Assembly (NCBI RefSeq): GCF_025264685.1
Contig: NZ_CP073721.1
Span: 6,217,501-6,281,500, forward strand
DNA from: Dactylosporangium roseum
GTDB taxonomy: Bacteria > Actinomycetota > Actinomycetes > Mycobacteriales > Micromonosporaceae
Direction: 5' to 3'
DNA length: 64,000 nucleotides
Positions 56,181 to 64,000 of the stretch are shown one piece after another. Position 1 is the first letter of the stretch; each line of letters starts with the position of its first letter. The notes beneath the pieces are model-generated. The model had not been told where the DNA came from. It did not search any database and saw only the letters and a program-made list of their open reading frames with translations. A program made the position numbers and the translations under genes.

Positions 56181-56480
56181 GTGTTGCGCTACGGGATGGT
56201 GACGCACGGTCGTGCGGGTGGCGCCCGGTCACTCATGGTCGTCGCCAGACCCGGGACGGCGCGCTCCAGACCGGACGACTCCATGATCATGGGAAAGATC
56301 CGGCTATCGGGACAGCCATATCTTTCCCATGATCATGAGGTCGAGCGGCACGGCGGCGGATCGCGCCGCAACGCGCGCCGGCCGGCGCACCTCGGCGGCG
56401 ACACCTCGCGAGCCCCGCGCCCTCGGTGCCGGCCTGCCCGGGTCGGCCAGGGATGTCGGGCTGAACCTCGCGGGCAGGTG
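56181..56480. repeat. Dispersed palindromic repeat, copy 4
   Basis: Core at 56282-56337: CATGATCATGGGAAAGAT and ATCTTTCCCATGATCATG, an 18-bp perfect stem, around CGGCT/AGCCA. The 5' module (GTTGCGCTACGGGATGGTGA onward, from 56182) matches that of copy 3 over roughly 100 bp, and the 3' flank matches copies 1 and 3 (AACGCGCGCC, CGGCGGCGACACC, TGTCGGGCTGAACCTCGCGG). It fills the gap between the TetR gene and the convergent membrane protein gene. Confidence 0.85.
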
Positions 56481-56939
56481 CTATTCCTCGTCGATGTCCG
56501 CGCAGTGCGTGCGGGCCTGAGGCGTCAACAGCAGGCCCAGCAGCGCGACCGCGCAGCAGGCGGGAACGACCGCGAACGGCAGCGGTGCCGGCAGCAGCCA
56601 CGTGAGCAGCGGCGCCATCGTGCCGACAAAACCCCAGAACACGAGGCTCGCCAGCCACGCCCAGTGCTCGCCCCGCTTGATCCGCACCCCGAGGAAGACC
56701 AGCACGACCGCGAACGGGAACAGGAACAGCACGGCGTTGAAGAACAGGACGAAGTCGAGGTAACCCGTCCCGCCCTGCTGGACGGGGTCGATCTGCATGC
56801 CCGAGAGCAGGACCCCGAGTGCGGCGAGGGCGAGTGTCAGCATGACCAGCCCGATAACGTTGAACCCCGTCACCGCGACCCGCACCTGCATCGGCGCGTT
56901 TCGGCGCCCCCCGGCTGCCATGCCACCAGCGTAAGCCAT
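56481..56939 (-). CDS. Small membrane protein of unknown function
   Basis: 152 residues from the ATG at 56939 (an ATG at 56921 is possible). Four hydrophobic helices: about residues 25-47, 62-85, 92-112 and 118-138, with a short charged tail ending in ADIDEE. No family recognised. It stands alone, convergent with the TetR gene. Confidence 0.75.
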   Translation of the reverse strand: MAYAGGMAAGGRRNAPMQVRVAVTGFNVIGLVMLTLALAALGVLLSGMQIDPVQQGGTGYLDFVLFFNAVLFLFPFAVVLVFLGVRIKRGEHWAWLASLVFWGFVGTMAPLLTWLLPAPLPFAVVPACCAVALLGLLLTPQARTHCADIDEE

Positions 56940-57060
56940 CGCCGCCCGGCACCAAGTTGGCCCTCATCGATTTCCGCGCCCAGGACCACTCTTCCGGACC
57001 ACGGATTTCCGCCAAGGTCAACAGCTTTCGGCCCGGCCCAGGCAGGGCACCGCGTCGGCG

Positions 57061-58851
57061 TCAGCGGGTTTGTTCGAGCCAGGAGGCGTAGAGGCGGGCG
57101 TAGATGGAGCCGGGGTCGGTCACGAGATCGGTGTGGGGGCCGCGCTGGACGACGCGGCCCTTGTCGACCACGATCACCTCGTCGGCGCCCTCCGCGGTCG
57201 ACAAGCGGTGGGCGATGGCGATCGTCGTGCGGCCCCGCGTCACCGCGTCGAGGGTGCGCTGGAGCCGGACCTCGGTCGCCGGGTCGACGGCGCTGGTGGC
57301 CTCGTCGAGGACCAGCAGGTCGGGGTCGGCCACATACGCCCGGGCGAGGGCCACCAACTGCCGCTCCCCCACCGACAGCGCCTCGCCCCGCTCGCCGACC
57401 CGCGTCCGCAGGCCGTCACTCAGGCTCTCGACCCAGTCGATCAGCCCCAGCTCGGTGAAGGCCAGCTCCAGGTCGACGTCGCTGAGGTCGGGCCGGCCGA
57501 AGCGGACGTTGTCGGCGACGGTCGAGTCGAACAGGAAGCCGTCCTGCGGCACCATGACCACCCGGCTGCGCAGCGAGTCGAAACGCACCTCGGACAGCGG
57601 CACCCCGGACAGCAGGACACTACCGCTCGCCGGGTCCATCAGCCGGGTCAACAGCTTGGCGAACGTCGTCTTGCCGCTGCCGGTCTCGCCGACGACCGCG
57701 ACCCTGGTCCGCGCGGCGACGGTGAGGTGGACGTCGGTGAGCACCTCGGGCCCGCCCGGATAGGCGAAGTGGACGTGCTCGAAGGTCACGTCGATCGGCC
57801 CCTCCGGCAGCACCCGGCCCGCGGCGCCCGGGTCGGCGACGTCCGGCTCGGTCTCGATGATGTCGAGGACCCGCCGCCAGCCGGCGATCGCGTTCTGCGC
57901 CTCGTTGAGGACCTCGGTGGCGATCTGGACCGGTTGTACGAACAGCGTCGCCAGGAACAGGAACGCGGTGAGCTGGCCGACGGTGAGCTGCCGGTCGGCG
58001 CCGAGCAGCGTGCCGACGACCACGACCCCGGCGAGCGCGAGCCCGGCGGCGAGCTCGCCGAAGCTCATGCTGACCACGTTGTTCTTCAGCGCGCGGAACT
58101 GGCTGCGCCGGTTGCGCTCGATCGCCTTGTCGAGCCGCTCACTGGTGCGCCGCTGAATGCCGTGGGCCCGCACGACCGGCGCGCCGACCACGCTCTCGGC
58201 GATGACGCCGAGCAGCGCGCCGACACTCTCGCGGACCTCCAGGTAGAGCACGCTGAGCCGGCGCTGGAAGTGCCGCACGACGAAGATCAGCGGCGCGAAC
58301 GCGGCGAAGACCACGAGCGTGAGCTGCCAGGAATAGACCACCATGACGACCGTCGTGACGGTGAGCTGGCCCAGGCTGAGGATGAACAGCAGGCCGCCGA
58401 ACTGGAGGAACTGGCTGATCTGGTCGACGTCGCCGGTGACCCGCGAGACCAGCGCGCCGCGCCGCTCGGACTGCTGGTGCAGCATGGACAGGTCGTGGAT
58501 GTGCCGGAAGGTGCGCACCCGGATGCCGGCCAGCGCCGTCTCGCTGACGGTGAACAGCCGGACGTTCATCAGGTAGGCGCTGGCCATCGTCGCGAACAGC
58601 ACCGCGGCGGTGATCGTCACGATGAGCGTCAGGACGCCGAGGTCAGGGCCGCTCGCGGCCCGGATGCCGCGGTCGATGCCCTGCTGGATGGCGACCGGCA
58701 CGGCCACCCGGCCGATGGTGGCCATCACGGCCAGGCCTAGGGTGCCGGCGAGCCCGGTGAACAGCTCCGGGGACAGCGCGAGGCCGCGCCGCAGCACACT
58801 GAGCCGCTCGGCGCCGGCTTCGGGCACCGCCCCGGTCACGGCGCTGGTCAC
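57061..58851 (-). CDS. ABC exporter half-transporter with consensus catalytic residues (partner 1)
   Basis: 596 residues from the GTG at 58851, overlapping the upstream partner's stop (GTGA), with GGGGGAG 7 bases upstream. Six transmembrane helices lie in residues 25-310. The nucleotide-binding domain has Walker A VVGETGSGKTTFAKLLTRL (about 385-403), signature LSVGERQLVALARA, Walker B LLVLDEATSAVD with catalytic Glu, and H-loop IAIAHRLSTA. The signature departs from LSGGQ, while the next gene product has the canonical one. The two form a heterodimeric type IV exporter, for lipids or drugs. Confidence 0.93.
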   Translation of the reverse strand: MTSAVTGAVPEAGAERLSVLRRGLALSPELFTGLAGTLGLAVMATIGRVAVPVAIQQGIDRGIRAASGPDLGVLTLIVTITAAVLFATMASAYLMNVRLFTVSETALAGIRVRTFRHIHDLSMLHQQSERRGALVSRVTGDVDQISQFLQFGGLLFILSLGQLTVTTVVMVVYSWQLTLVVFAAFAPLIFVVRHFQRRLSVLYLEVRESVGALLGVIAESVVGAPVVRAHGIQRRTSERLDKAIERNRRSQFRALKNNVVSMSFGELAAGLALAGVVVVGTLLGADRQLTVGQLTAFLFLATLFVQPVQIATEVLNEAQNAIAGWRRVLDIIETEPDVADPGAAGRVLPEGPIDVTFEHVHFAYPGGPEVLTDVHLTVAARTRVAVVGETGSGKTTFAKLLTRLMDPASGSVLLSGVPLSEVRFDSLRSRVVMVPQDGFLFDSTVADNVRFGRPDLSDVDLELAFTELGLIDWVESLSDGLRTRVGERGEALSVGERQLVALARAYVADPDLLVLDEATSAVDPATEVRLQRTLDAVTRGRTTIAIAHRLSTAEGADEVIVVDKGRVVQRGPHTDLVTDPGSIYARLYASWLEQTR

Positions 58852-60677
58852 GCGCTCACTCCCCCTTCGTCGAACGCGTGCTCGCGCTCCCGCTCGGCCT
58901 CGGCCTTTTCGTATGCCGTCACCAGGTCGGCGTAGCCGGGTGCGGTTTCCAGCAGCTCCTGGTGCGTGCCGCGGGCGATCACCCGGCCGCGCTCGAGGTA
59001 GACGACCTCGTCGGCGAGGGCGATGGTCGCCCGCCGGTAGGCGACGACGAGGATCGATGCCTGCTGGGCGTCGTCCCGCCGCAGCGCGGCGAGGATCGCC
59101 GCCTCGACCCGCGGGTCGACCGCGCTGGTCGCGTCGTCGAGCACCAGCAGGCGGGGCGCGCCGGCGAGGGCCCGGGCGATGGTGAGCCGTTGCCGCTGCC
59201 CGCCGGACAGCGACGTGCCGCGCTCGCCGACCGTCGTGTCGAGGCCGGCGGCGAGCCGCTCGACGAACTCGTCGGCCTGCGCGAGCCGCAGCGCCGCCCA
59301 CACCGCCTCGTCGCTCACACCTCGATCGAGGGTGATGTTGCCCCGGATGGTGTCGTCGAAGACGAACGGCACCTGGGCGACCAGCGCGGCCGTGCGCACG
59401 AGTGCCTCCTGGGTCAGCTCGCGGACGTCGACGCCGTCGAGCGCCACCGTGCCGGCACGCGGGTCGACGAGGCGGGCCGCGAGCGCGGCGATCGTCGACT
59501 TGCCCGAGCCGGTCGGCCCGACCAGCGCGACCGTCCGCCCGGCCGGCACGTCGAACGAGACCCCGGTGAGCACGTCGCCGCCCGGCGGCGCGTCGGCGTC
59601 GCCCGGTCGGTATGCGAAGTGCACGTCGTCGAAGCGCAGGGCAGCCGGTTTCTGTTCGTCGCGGAGCTCGGTCGTGCCGTAGACCATGTCGCCCTCGGCG
59701 TCGAGCACGTTGCGGATCCGTTCCCAGCCGACGACGCTGCGGGGCAGCTCGGCGAGGACCCAGCCGATCGCGCGGACCGGAAACGCCAGCACGGTGAACA
59801 GGAACGCGACGCTGACGACCTCGGACACCTCGGCGGCACCCTGCTGGAAACGCCAGCCGCCGACGACGAGCACGGCGAGCGTGCCGACGCTCGGCAGCGC
59901 GTCGAGCATCGGGTCGAACAGTGCCCGGATCCGGCCGACCCGGATGGTGGCGTCGCGCAGCTCGGCCGCCTTCACGGCGAACCGCTCCGTCTCCGCCGTC
60001 TCGCGGCCCATCGTCTTGACGACGAGCGCGCCGTCGAAGCTCTCGTGCGCGACCGCGCTGACCTCGGCGCGCAGTTGCTGCGCCCGGGCGACGCGGGGCG
60101 CCATGCGCCGCGAATAGGCGACGTTGACCCCGAGCAGCGTCGGGAAGATCGCGACGCCGACGAGGGCCATCGCCCAGTCGGTGACGAAGAGCGAGACGAC
60201 CGCGGCGACGAGCATCACGGCCGTGCCGACCGCGAACGGGAAGGGCGCGATCGGATACCACGCGGACTCGACGTCGGCGTTGGCGTTGGACAGCAGCGTG
60301 CCGGTGGCGTGGCGCTGGTGCCACTCCAGCGGCAGGCGCAGGTAACGGCGGGTCACCGCCTGCCGGTAACGCGCCTGGAGGTTGAACTGCATGGCACCGG
60401 CACCGAGGCGGCGGCCGAGGATGCCGACGATCTTGCCGAGGCTGACGGCGAGGACGGCGAGCCCGCCGAGCGCCAGCGCGCCGGTGCCGACGTGACGGCT
60501 GTCGATCGTCGGGACGACGATGCGCCCGACGACCTCGCCGGAGACGAAGGCGGTGGCGATGGTGAGCAGGCTGAACAGCACGCTGCCGGCGACGGCGACG
60601 GCGAATATGTGAGGCTCGTCACGGATAGCCCTGCCCAGCACTCTGAGGCCCTTCAAGAGCACCTTGCCGCTGGTCAC
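58848..60677 (-). CDS. ABC exporter half-transporter with degenerate catalytic residues (partner 2)
   Basis: 609 residues from the GTG at 60677, chosen because GGGGGCGGAAG precedes it; the open frame extends to a TTG at 60749. Six transmembrane helices lie in residues 25-310. The nucleotide-binding domain has Walker A VGPTGSGKST, canonical signature LSGGQRQ, but Walker B LLVLDDATSAVD with Asp in place of the catalytic Glu, and VVAYRRATIA where the H-loop His is replaced by Tyr. This is the expected degenerate half of a heterodimer. It is translationally coupled to its partner. Confidence 0.93.
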   Translation of the reverse strand: MTSGKVLLKGLRVLGRAIRDEPHIFAVAVAGSVLFSLLTIATAFVSGEVVGRIVVPTIDSRHVGTGALALGGLAVLAVSLGKIVGILGRRLGAGAMQFNLQARYRQAVTRRYLRLPLEWHQRHATGTLLSNANADVESAWYPIAPFPFAVGTAVMLVAAVVSLFVTDWAMALVGVAIFPTLLGVNVAYSRRMAPRVARAQQLRAEVSAVAHESFDGALVVKTMGRETAETERFAVKAAELRDATIRVGRIRALFDPMLDALPSVGTLAVLVVGGWRFQQGAAEVSEVVSVAFLFTVLAFPVRAIGWVLAELPRSVVGWERIRNVLDAEGDMVYGTTELRDEQKPAALRFDDVHFAYRPGDADAPPGGDVLTGVSFDVPAGRTVALVGPTGSGKSTIAALAARLVDPRAGTVALDGVDVRELTQEALVRTAALVAQVPFVFDDTIRGNITLDRGVSDEAVWAALRLAQADEFVERLAAGLDTTVGERGTSLSGGQRQRLTIARALAGAPRLLVLDDATSAVDPRVEAAILAALRRDDAQQASILVVAYRRATIALADEVVYLERGRVIARGTHQELLETAPGYADLVTAYEKAEAEREREHAFDEGGVSA

Positions 60678-60772
60678 CTTCCGCCCCCTCGGGTCCGCGC
60701 CGGTAAGTCGCCCCGACCGCACCGCAACCTTACCGAGGACCCCCGACAAAAAACGGGGCTAGCGTTACGCCC

Positions 60773-61399
60773 ATGAGTTCGTTCGCCCGCGGCGAGCGCG
60801 CGGCGCTCGCCGACACACTCCTTGCCGCCGGCCCCGACGCGCCCACGCTCTGCACCGGCTGGGCCACCCGTGATCTCGCCGCGCACCTGGTGCTGCGCGA
60901 GCGCCGCCCCGACGCGGCGCCCGGCATCCTGCTCAAGGCCGTCGCCGGGCACACGAAGAAGGTGCAGGACGGTCTGGCCGCCGGTGACTACGCCGAGCTC
61001 GTCGGCAAGATCCGCACGCCGCCGGTGTGGCTGCGGCCCGGGTTCGCCGACGAGGCCATGAACCTGATCGAGTTCTTCGTCCACCACGAGGACGTCCGGC
61101 GGGCGACGGCCGGCTGGACGCCGCGGCAGCTCGATCCCGGCTACGAGGCGGCGCTGTCGGCTCGTGCCAGGGGATCGGCACGGCTCTCCACCCGGCGGTT
61201 CCCGGCCCGCATCGTCGTGAAGGCACCCGGCGCCGAGCCGTTCACCGTCGGCGCGGGCGGTGACGCCGAGCTGGTGGTCGAGGGCGCACCGGGTGAGCTG
61301 CTGCTGTTCTTCACCGGACGGCAGGGGGCCGCCGACGTCGAAGTCACGGGCCCGGACGGGCTCGCCGACAGGCTCCGGGGCGCCCACCTGGGACTGTGA
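60773..61399 (+). CDS. TIGR03085-family metal-binding protein
   Basis: 208 residues from the ATG at 60773. The N-terminal DinB-like bundle has CTGWATRDLAAHLVLRERRP (about residues 27-46) and MNLIEFFVHHEDVRRATAGW (about 96-115), with the His residues that bind metal in the mycothiol-dependent maleylpyruvate isomerase-like superfamily. The C-terminal 90 residues are a beta-rich sterol-carrier-like part. It diverges from the ABC exporter operon. Substrate unknown. Confidence 0.88.
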   Translation: MSSFARGERAALADTLLAAGPDAPTLCTGWATRDLAAHLVLRERRPDAAPGILLKAVAGHTKKVQDGLAAGDYAELVGKIRTPPVWLRPGFADEAMNLIEFFVHHEDVRRATAGWTPRQLDPGYEAALSARARGSARLSTRRFPARIVVKAPGAEPFTVGAGGDAELVVEGAPGELLLFFTGRQGAADVEVTGPDGLADRLRGAHLGL

Positions 61400-61568
61400 G
61401 ATCCACCCTCCTGAGTCTCGAATCTGGTTCCAGGCAAGGGATTCAGCGTCTACTACGTTTCGGTTGCGGGGCTAGCCGGTGACGGGATCGACGGTTTACC
61501 CTCCGGTAACCGACGGGACGTGACGCCGATCACGCGCACGTCCACGCCTGCCGCCGGAGGCCGACTCC

Positions 61569-63410
61569 ATGACCCAGATCCAGCCGCTCGAACTGCCCTA
61601 CCGCTCGATCCCGGACATGTTCCTGCACCGGGTGGCGGAGACCCCGGACAAGCCGGCGTTCGCCGGTCCGGCGCCCGACGACGCCGGCGACCCGGTCTGG
61701 CTGACCTGGCGCCAGGTCGACGTGCGCGCCCGTGCCATCGGCGCCGGGCTCACCACGCTCGGCGTCCAGCCCGAGGACCGGGTCGGCGTCCTGGCCAACA
61801 CCCGGCTCGACTGGATCCTCGCCGACCTCGGCATCATGCTGGCCGGTGCCGCCACGGCGACGGTCTATCCCACGACGGAGCCGGACGAGGCCGTCTACAT
61901 CGTCCAGGACTCCGGCTCGAAGGTACTGATCGCGGAGGACCCCGCCCAGGCGGCCAAGCTCCGGGGCGCCGAGCTGCCCAACCTGGTAGCGGTCGTGCTC
62001 ATCGACGGCGCGCCCACCGGCGACGAGCCCGTCAGGACGCTGTCGCTGGCCCAACTGGAGGCGGCCGGGCGAGCGGCGATCGAGCAGGACCCGCAGCTCA
62101 TCGACCGGATCGTCGAGGGCATCACCGGCGACCAGCTAGCCACGCTGATCTACACGTCCGGCACCACCGGCAGGCCGAAGGGCGTCGAACTGCTGCACGC
62201 CGGCTGGGTCTGGCAGGGCCGCACGCAGTCCGACATCGGCCTGCTCAGGCCCGACGACCTCCAGTACCTCTGGCTGCCCCTCTCCCACTCGTTCGGCAAG
62301 ACGCTGCTGTGCGGCATCATCTACGTCGGCCTGCCCACCTACGTCGACGGCCGCGTCGACAAGCTGATCGACAACCTGGGCAAGATCCGGCCCACGCTCA
62401 TGTGCGCCGCGCCGCGCGTCTTCGAGAAGGTCTACAACCGCGTCGTCACCGGCGCGCAGGCCGACGGCGGCGCCAAGTGGAAGATCTTCACCTGGGCGAT
62501 GGCGGTCGGCAAGAAGGCCTCCGCCGAGCGCCTGGCGGGGCGCCGGCCCGGCGGCATGCTGAAGGCGCAGGCGGCCGTCGCCGACAAGCTCGTGTTCAGC
62601 AAGCTGCGGGCCCGCCTCGGCGGCCGGATGCGGGCGATGGTCTCCGGCTCCGCGCCGCTGTCGAAGGACATCGGCGAGTTCTTCTTCGCCGCCGGCCTGC
62701 CGATCCTGGAGGGCTACGGCCTGACCGAGACCTCGGCCGGCTCCTACGTCAACCGCGATGACGCTCCCCGCATCGGCACGGTCGGGCAGGCCCTCGGCGA
62801 TCTGCGGACGAAGCTCGACACCGACGGCGAGGTGCTGCTCAAGGGCACGCCGATCATGCGCGGCTACCACAACCTGCCCGACGAGACCGCCGCCGCTTTC
62901 ACCGAGGACGGCTGGTTCCGCACGGGCGACATCGGCGAGATCGACGCCGACGGCTACCTGCGCATCACCGACCGCAAGAAGGACCTCATCAAGACGTCCG
63001 GCGGCAAGTACGTCGCGCCGAGCTACATCGAGGGCCTGTTCAAGTCCGTCTGCCCGTATACCTCGCAGGCGGTCGTGGTGGGCCAGGCGCGCAACTACGT
63101 GACCATGCTCGTGACGCTCGACCCCGACGCGATCAAGGGCTGGGCCGAGGGCACGCCGCTGGCCGGCAAGTCGTACCAGGAGATCGCCTCGTCCAGGGAG
63201 GCGGAGGAGCTGATCCGGGGTTACGTCAAGGAGCTCAACACCAGGCTCAACCGCTGGGAGACGGTCAAGAAGTTCACCATCCTGAGCCGCGACCTGTCGA
63301 TCGAGGACGGCGAGCTGACGCCGTCGCTCAAGGTCAAGCGCCGCGCGGTCGAGAAGTCCTTCGCGCAGGACATCGACAGGATGTACGCCGGGACACTCGC
63401 AGAGCTCTAG
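61569..63410 (+). CDS. fadD: Long-chain fatty-acid-CoA ligase (FadD15-type)
   Basis: 613 residues from the ATG at 61569. Adenylate-forming motifs: P-loop-like TLIYTSGTTGRPKGVELLHA (about residues 192-211), the loop YGLTETSAGSYVNRD (about 384-398), GWFRTGDIGEID (about 449-460), and DRKKDLIKTSGGKYVAPSYI (about 468-487) containing the hinge; the C-terminal catalytic Lys is in the block SLKVKRR. It activates fatty acids to acyl-CoA through an acyl-AMP. The N-terminal helix and length match the actinobacterial FadD15 group. Confidence 0.94.
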   Translation: MTQIQPLELPYRSIPDMFLHRVAETPDKPAFAGPAPDDAGDPVWLTWRQVDVRARAIGAGLTTLGVQPEDRVGVLANTRLDWILADLGIMLAGAATATVYPTTEPDEAVYIVQDSGSKVLIAEDPAQAAKLRGAELPNLVAVVLIDGAPTGDEPVRTLSLAQLEAAGRAAIEQDPQLIDRIVEGITGDQLATLIYTSGTTGRPKGVELLHAGWVWQGRTQSDIGLLRPDDLQYLWLPLSHSFGKTLLCGIIYVGLPTYVDGRVDKLIDNLGKIRPTLMCAAPRVFEKVYNRVVTGAQADGGAKWKIFTWAMAVGKKASAERLAGRRPGGMLKAQAAVADKLVFSKLRARLGGRMRAMVSGSAPLSKDIGEFFFAAGLPILEGYGLTETSAGSYVNRDDAPRIGTVGQALGDLRTKLDTDGEVLLKGTPIMRGYHNLPDETAAAFTEDGWFRTGDIGEIDADGYLRITDRKKDLIKTSGGKYVAPSYIEGLFKSVCPYTSQAVVVGQARNYVTMLVTLDPDAIKGWAEGTPLAGKSYQEIASSREAEELIRGYVKELNTRLNRWETVKKFTILSRDLSIEDGELTPSLKVKRRAVEKSFAQDIDRMYAGTLAEL

Positions 63411-63420
63411 CGCCCCATAG

Positions 63421-63462
63421 CGTCGTGGCCCCCGGAAGCCGCCACTTCCGGGGGCCACGACG
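63421..63462. terminator. Bidirectional terminator between convergent genes
   Basis: A perfect 18-bp stem, CGTCGTGGCCCCCGGAAG / CTTCCGGGGGCCACGACG, with a 6-base loop. It fills the gap between the fadD stop and the convergent aminotransferase stop. Confidence 0.92.
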
Positions 63463-64000
63463 TCAGGCGACGACCGCGGGCGCCGACCACGCGTGACGGC
63501 GCGGCCGGTCGAGGTCGGCGCGGGCCGACGCCAGCCGGCGCACCGCCTCGACGAGCGTGTCCTCGGGCAGCGTGTACGGCATCCGCAGGAACCGCTCCAT
63601 CGTCCCGTCCGCGCCGAAGCGCGGCCCGGACGCGATCCGCACCCCGAGCTCCTCCGCCGACCGGGCCAGGGCGCTGGAGACCGGGGCGTCGAGCTCCACC
63701 CACATGACCATCCCGCCGCGCGGCAGCACGAACCGCCACTCGGGCAGCTCGGCCCGCAGTGCCGCGGCGAGCGTGTCGCGCCGGGCCAGCAACTGCTTGC
63801 GACGGGCGGCGACGATCGTCTCGCGGCGCTCGAGGAGTCGCACGGCCACGAGCTGGTCCAGCACCGGCGAGGCCATGTCGACGCCGACCCGGGCGGCGGC
63901 GAGCCGGGCGATCAGCGGCGCCGCGCCGCGCACCCAGCCGATCCGCAGGCCGCCCCAGTACGGCTTGCTCATGCCGCCGATGGTGAGCACCCGCGCGGTC
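63463..64000 (-). CDS. Fold-type I aminotransferase domain, MocR-like regulator (5' part outside window)
   Basis: The C-terminal 179 residues of a gene that begins beyond the window. The first visible residues TARVLTIGGMSKPYWGGLRI contain the PLP lysine (SK) and its surroundings, as in the aminotransferase domain of MocR/PdxR regulators, where the lysine is followed by a W-GGLR-GW motif. FVLPRGGMVMWVELDAPV and SGPRFGADGTMERFLRMPYT are the C-terminal blocks. Whether an N-terminal GntR helix-turn-helix is present cannot be seen, so a plain PLP aminotransferase is the alternative. Confidence 0.85.
   Translation of the reverse strand, partial: TARVLTIGGMSKPYWGGLRIGWVRGAAPLIARLAAARVGVDMASPVLDQLVAVRLLERRETIVAARRKQLLARRDTLAAALRAELPEWRFVLPRGGMVMWVELDAPVSSALARSAEELGVRIASGPRFGADGTMERFLRMPYTLPEDTLVEAVRRLASARADLDRPRRHAWSAPAVVA

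Noticed and set aside
57070..60776. Long plus-strand frames opposite the ABC exporter genes
   Set aside because: They read as Asp/Gly/Arg/Val-rich antisense of two genes with full ABC motifs.
1..64000. CRISPR arrays, insertion sequences with transposase, rRNA genes, riboswitches
   Set aside because: None seen: no regularly spaced repeats of CRISPR type, no transposase motifs, no rRNA or known riboswitch cores.

Overview
The window is high-GC actinobacterial chromosome. GC-rich third codon positions, frequent GTG and TTG starts, a hisI-trpE-trpC-trpB-trpA-lgt block, DUF5709 and TIGR03085 proteins, a WhiG/FliA-type sigma factor and an actinomycete integrative and conjugative element (AICE) point to the Micromonosporaceae (Actinoplanes or Dactylosporangium-like). 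The genus is an inference.

Layout. Bases 1-3512 hold the end of a YaaA-like gene, a Tat-exported PHP-domain protein, a CapA-like lipoprotein lying between two identical, divergent tRNA-Gly genes, and a tRNA-Cys. Bases 3541-16770 are an AICE integrated in a tRNA-Val(GAC) gene, bounded by a perfect 47-bp direct repeat. One long leftward run encodes an HTH protein, an Spd-like membrane protein, a TraB/FtsK-type DNA pump, two small proteins, a primase-polymerase, a DUF3631 ATPase, an excisionase and a tyrosine integrase. Rightward run a Pra-like activator and a NUDIX hydrolase. Two lower-GC cargo zones lie against the attachment sites: a two-gene membrane module whose second protein has a HEPN-like RNxxxH motif, and a polytopic membrane protein. 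Two iteron arrays, one just downstream of the traB-like gene and one inside the 3' end of the DUF3631 gene, are candidate transfer and replication sites.

Bases 17091-36300 carry a HelR-type helicase, a short GntR regulator, a sigma factor, RecQ, carbonic anhydrase, a geranylgeranyl-reductase-family oxidoreductase, an MFS exporter, an ArsR/SRPBCC operon, an L,D-transpeptidase, a thymidylate-kinase-like protein, an orphan HisKA protein and a degenerate PIN toxin with its antitoxin. Bases 36339-39555 are biotin genes (bioD-bioF diverging from bioB-bsaP). Bases 39545-51492 hold a flavin monooxygenase, lgt and the trp/his block, interrupted by a convergent serpin-family gene and a LigD-type polymerase gene. 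Bases 51785-64000 hold a very acidic repeat protein, a drug-efflux-type ABC operon with TetR, a heterodimeric ABC exporter with one degenerate ATP site, TIGR03085, an acyl-CoA synthetase and the end of an aminotransferase gene.

A dispersed palindromic repeat occurs four times between genes (about 19.4, 21.5, 32.25 and 56.3 kb). Its stem is preserved by a compensatory base change in one copy, which suggests selection on a hairpin or dyad. This repeat, the AICE iteron arrays and the HEPN-like membrane module are the most interesting unexplained features.
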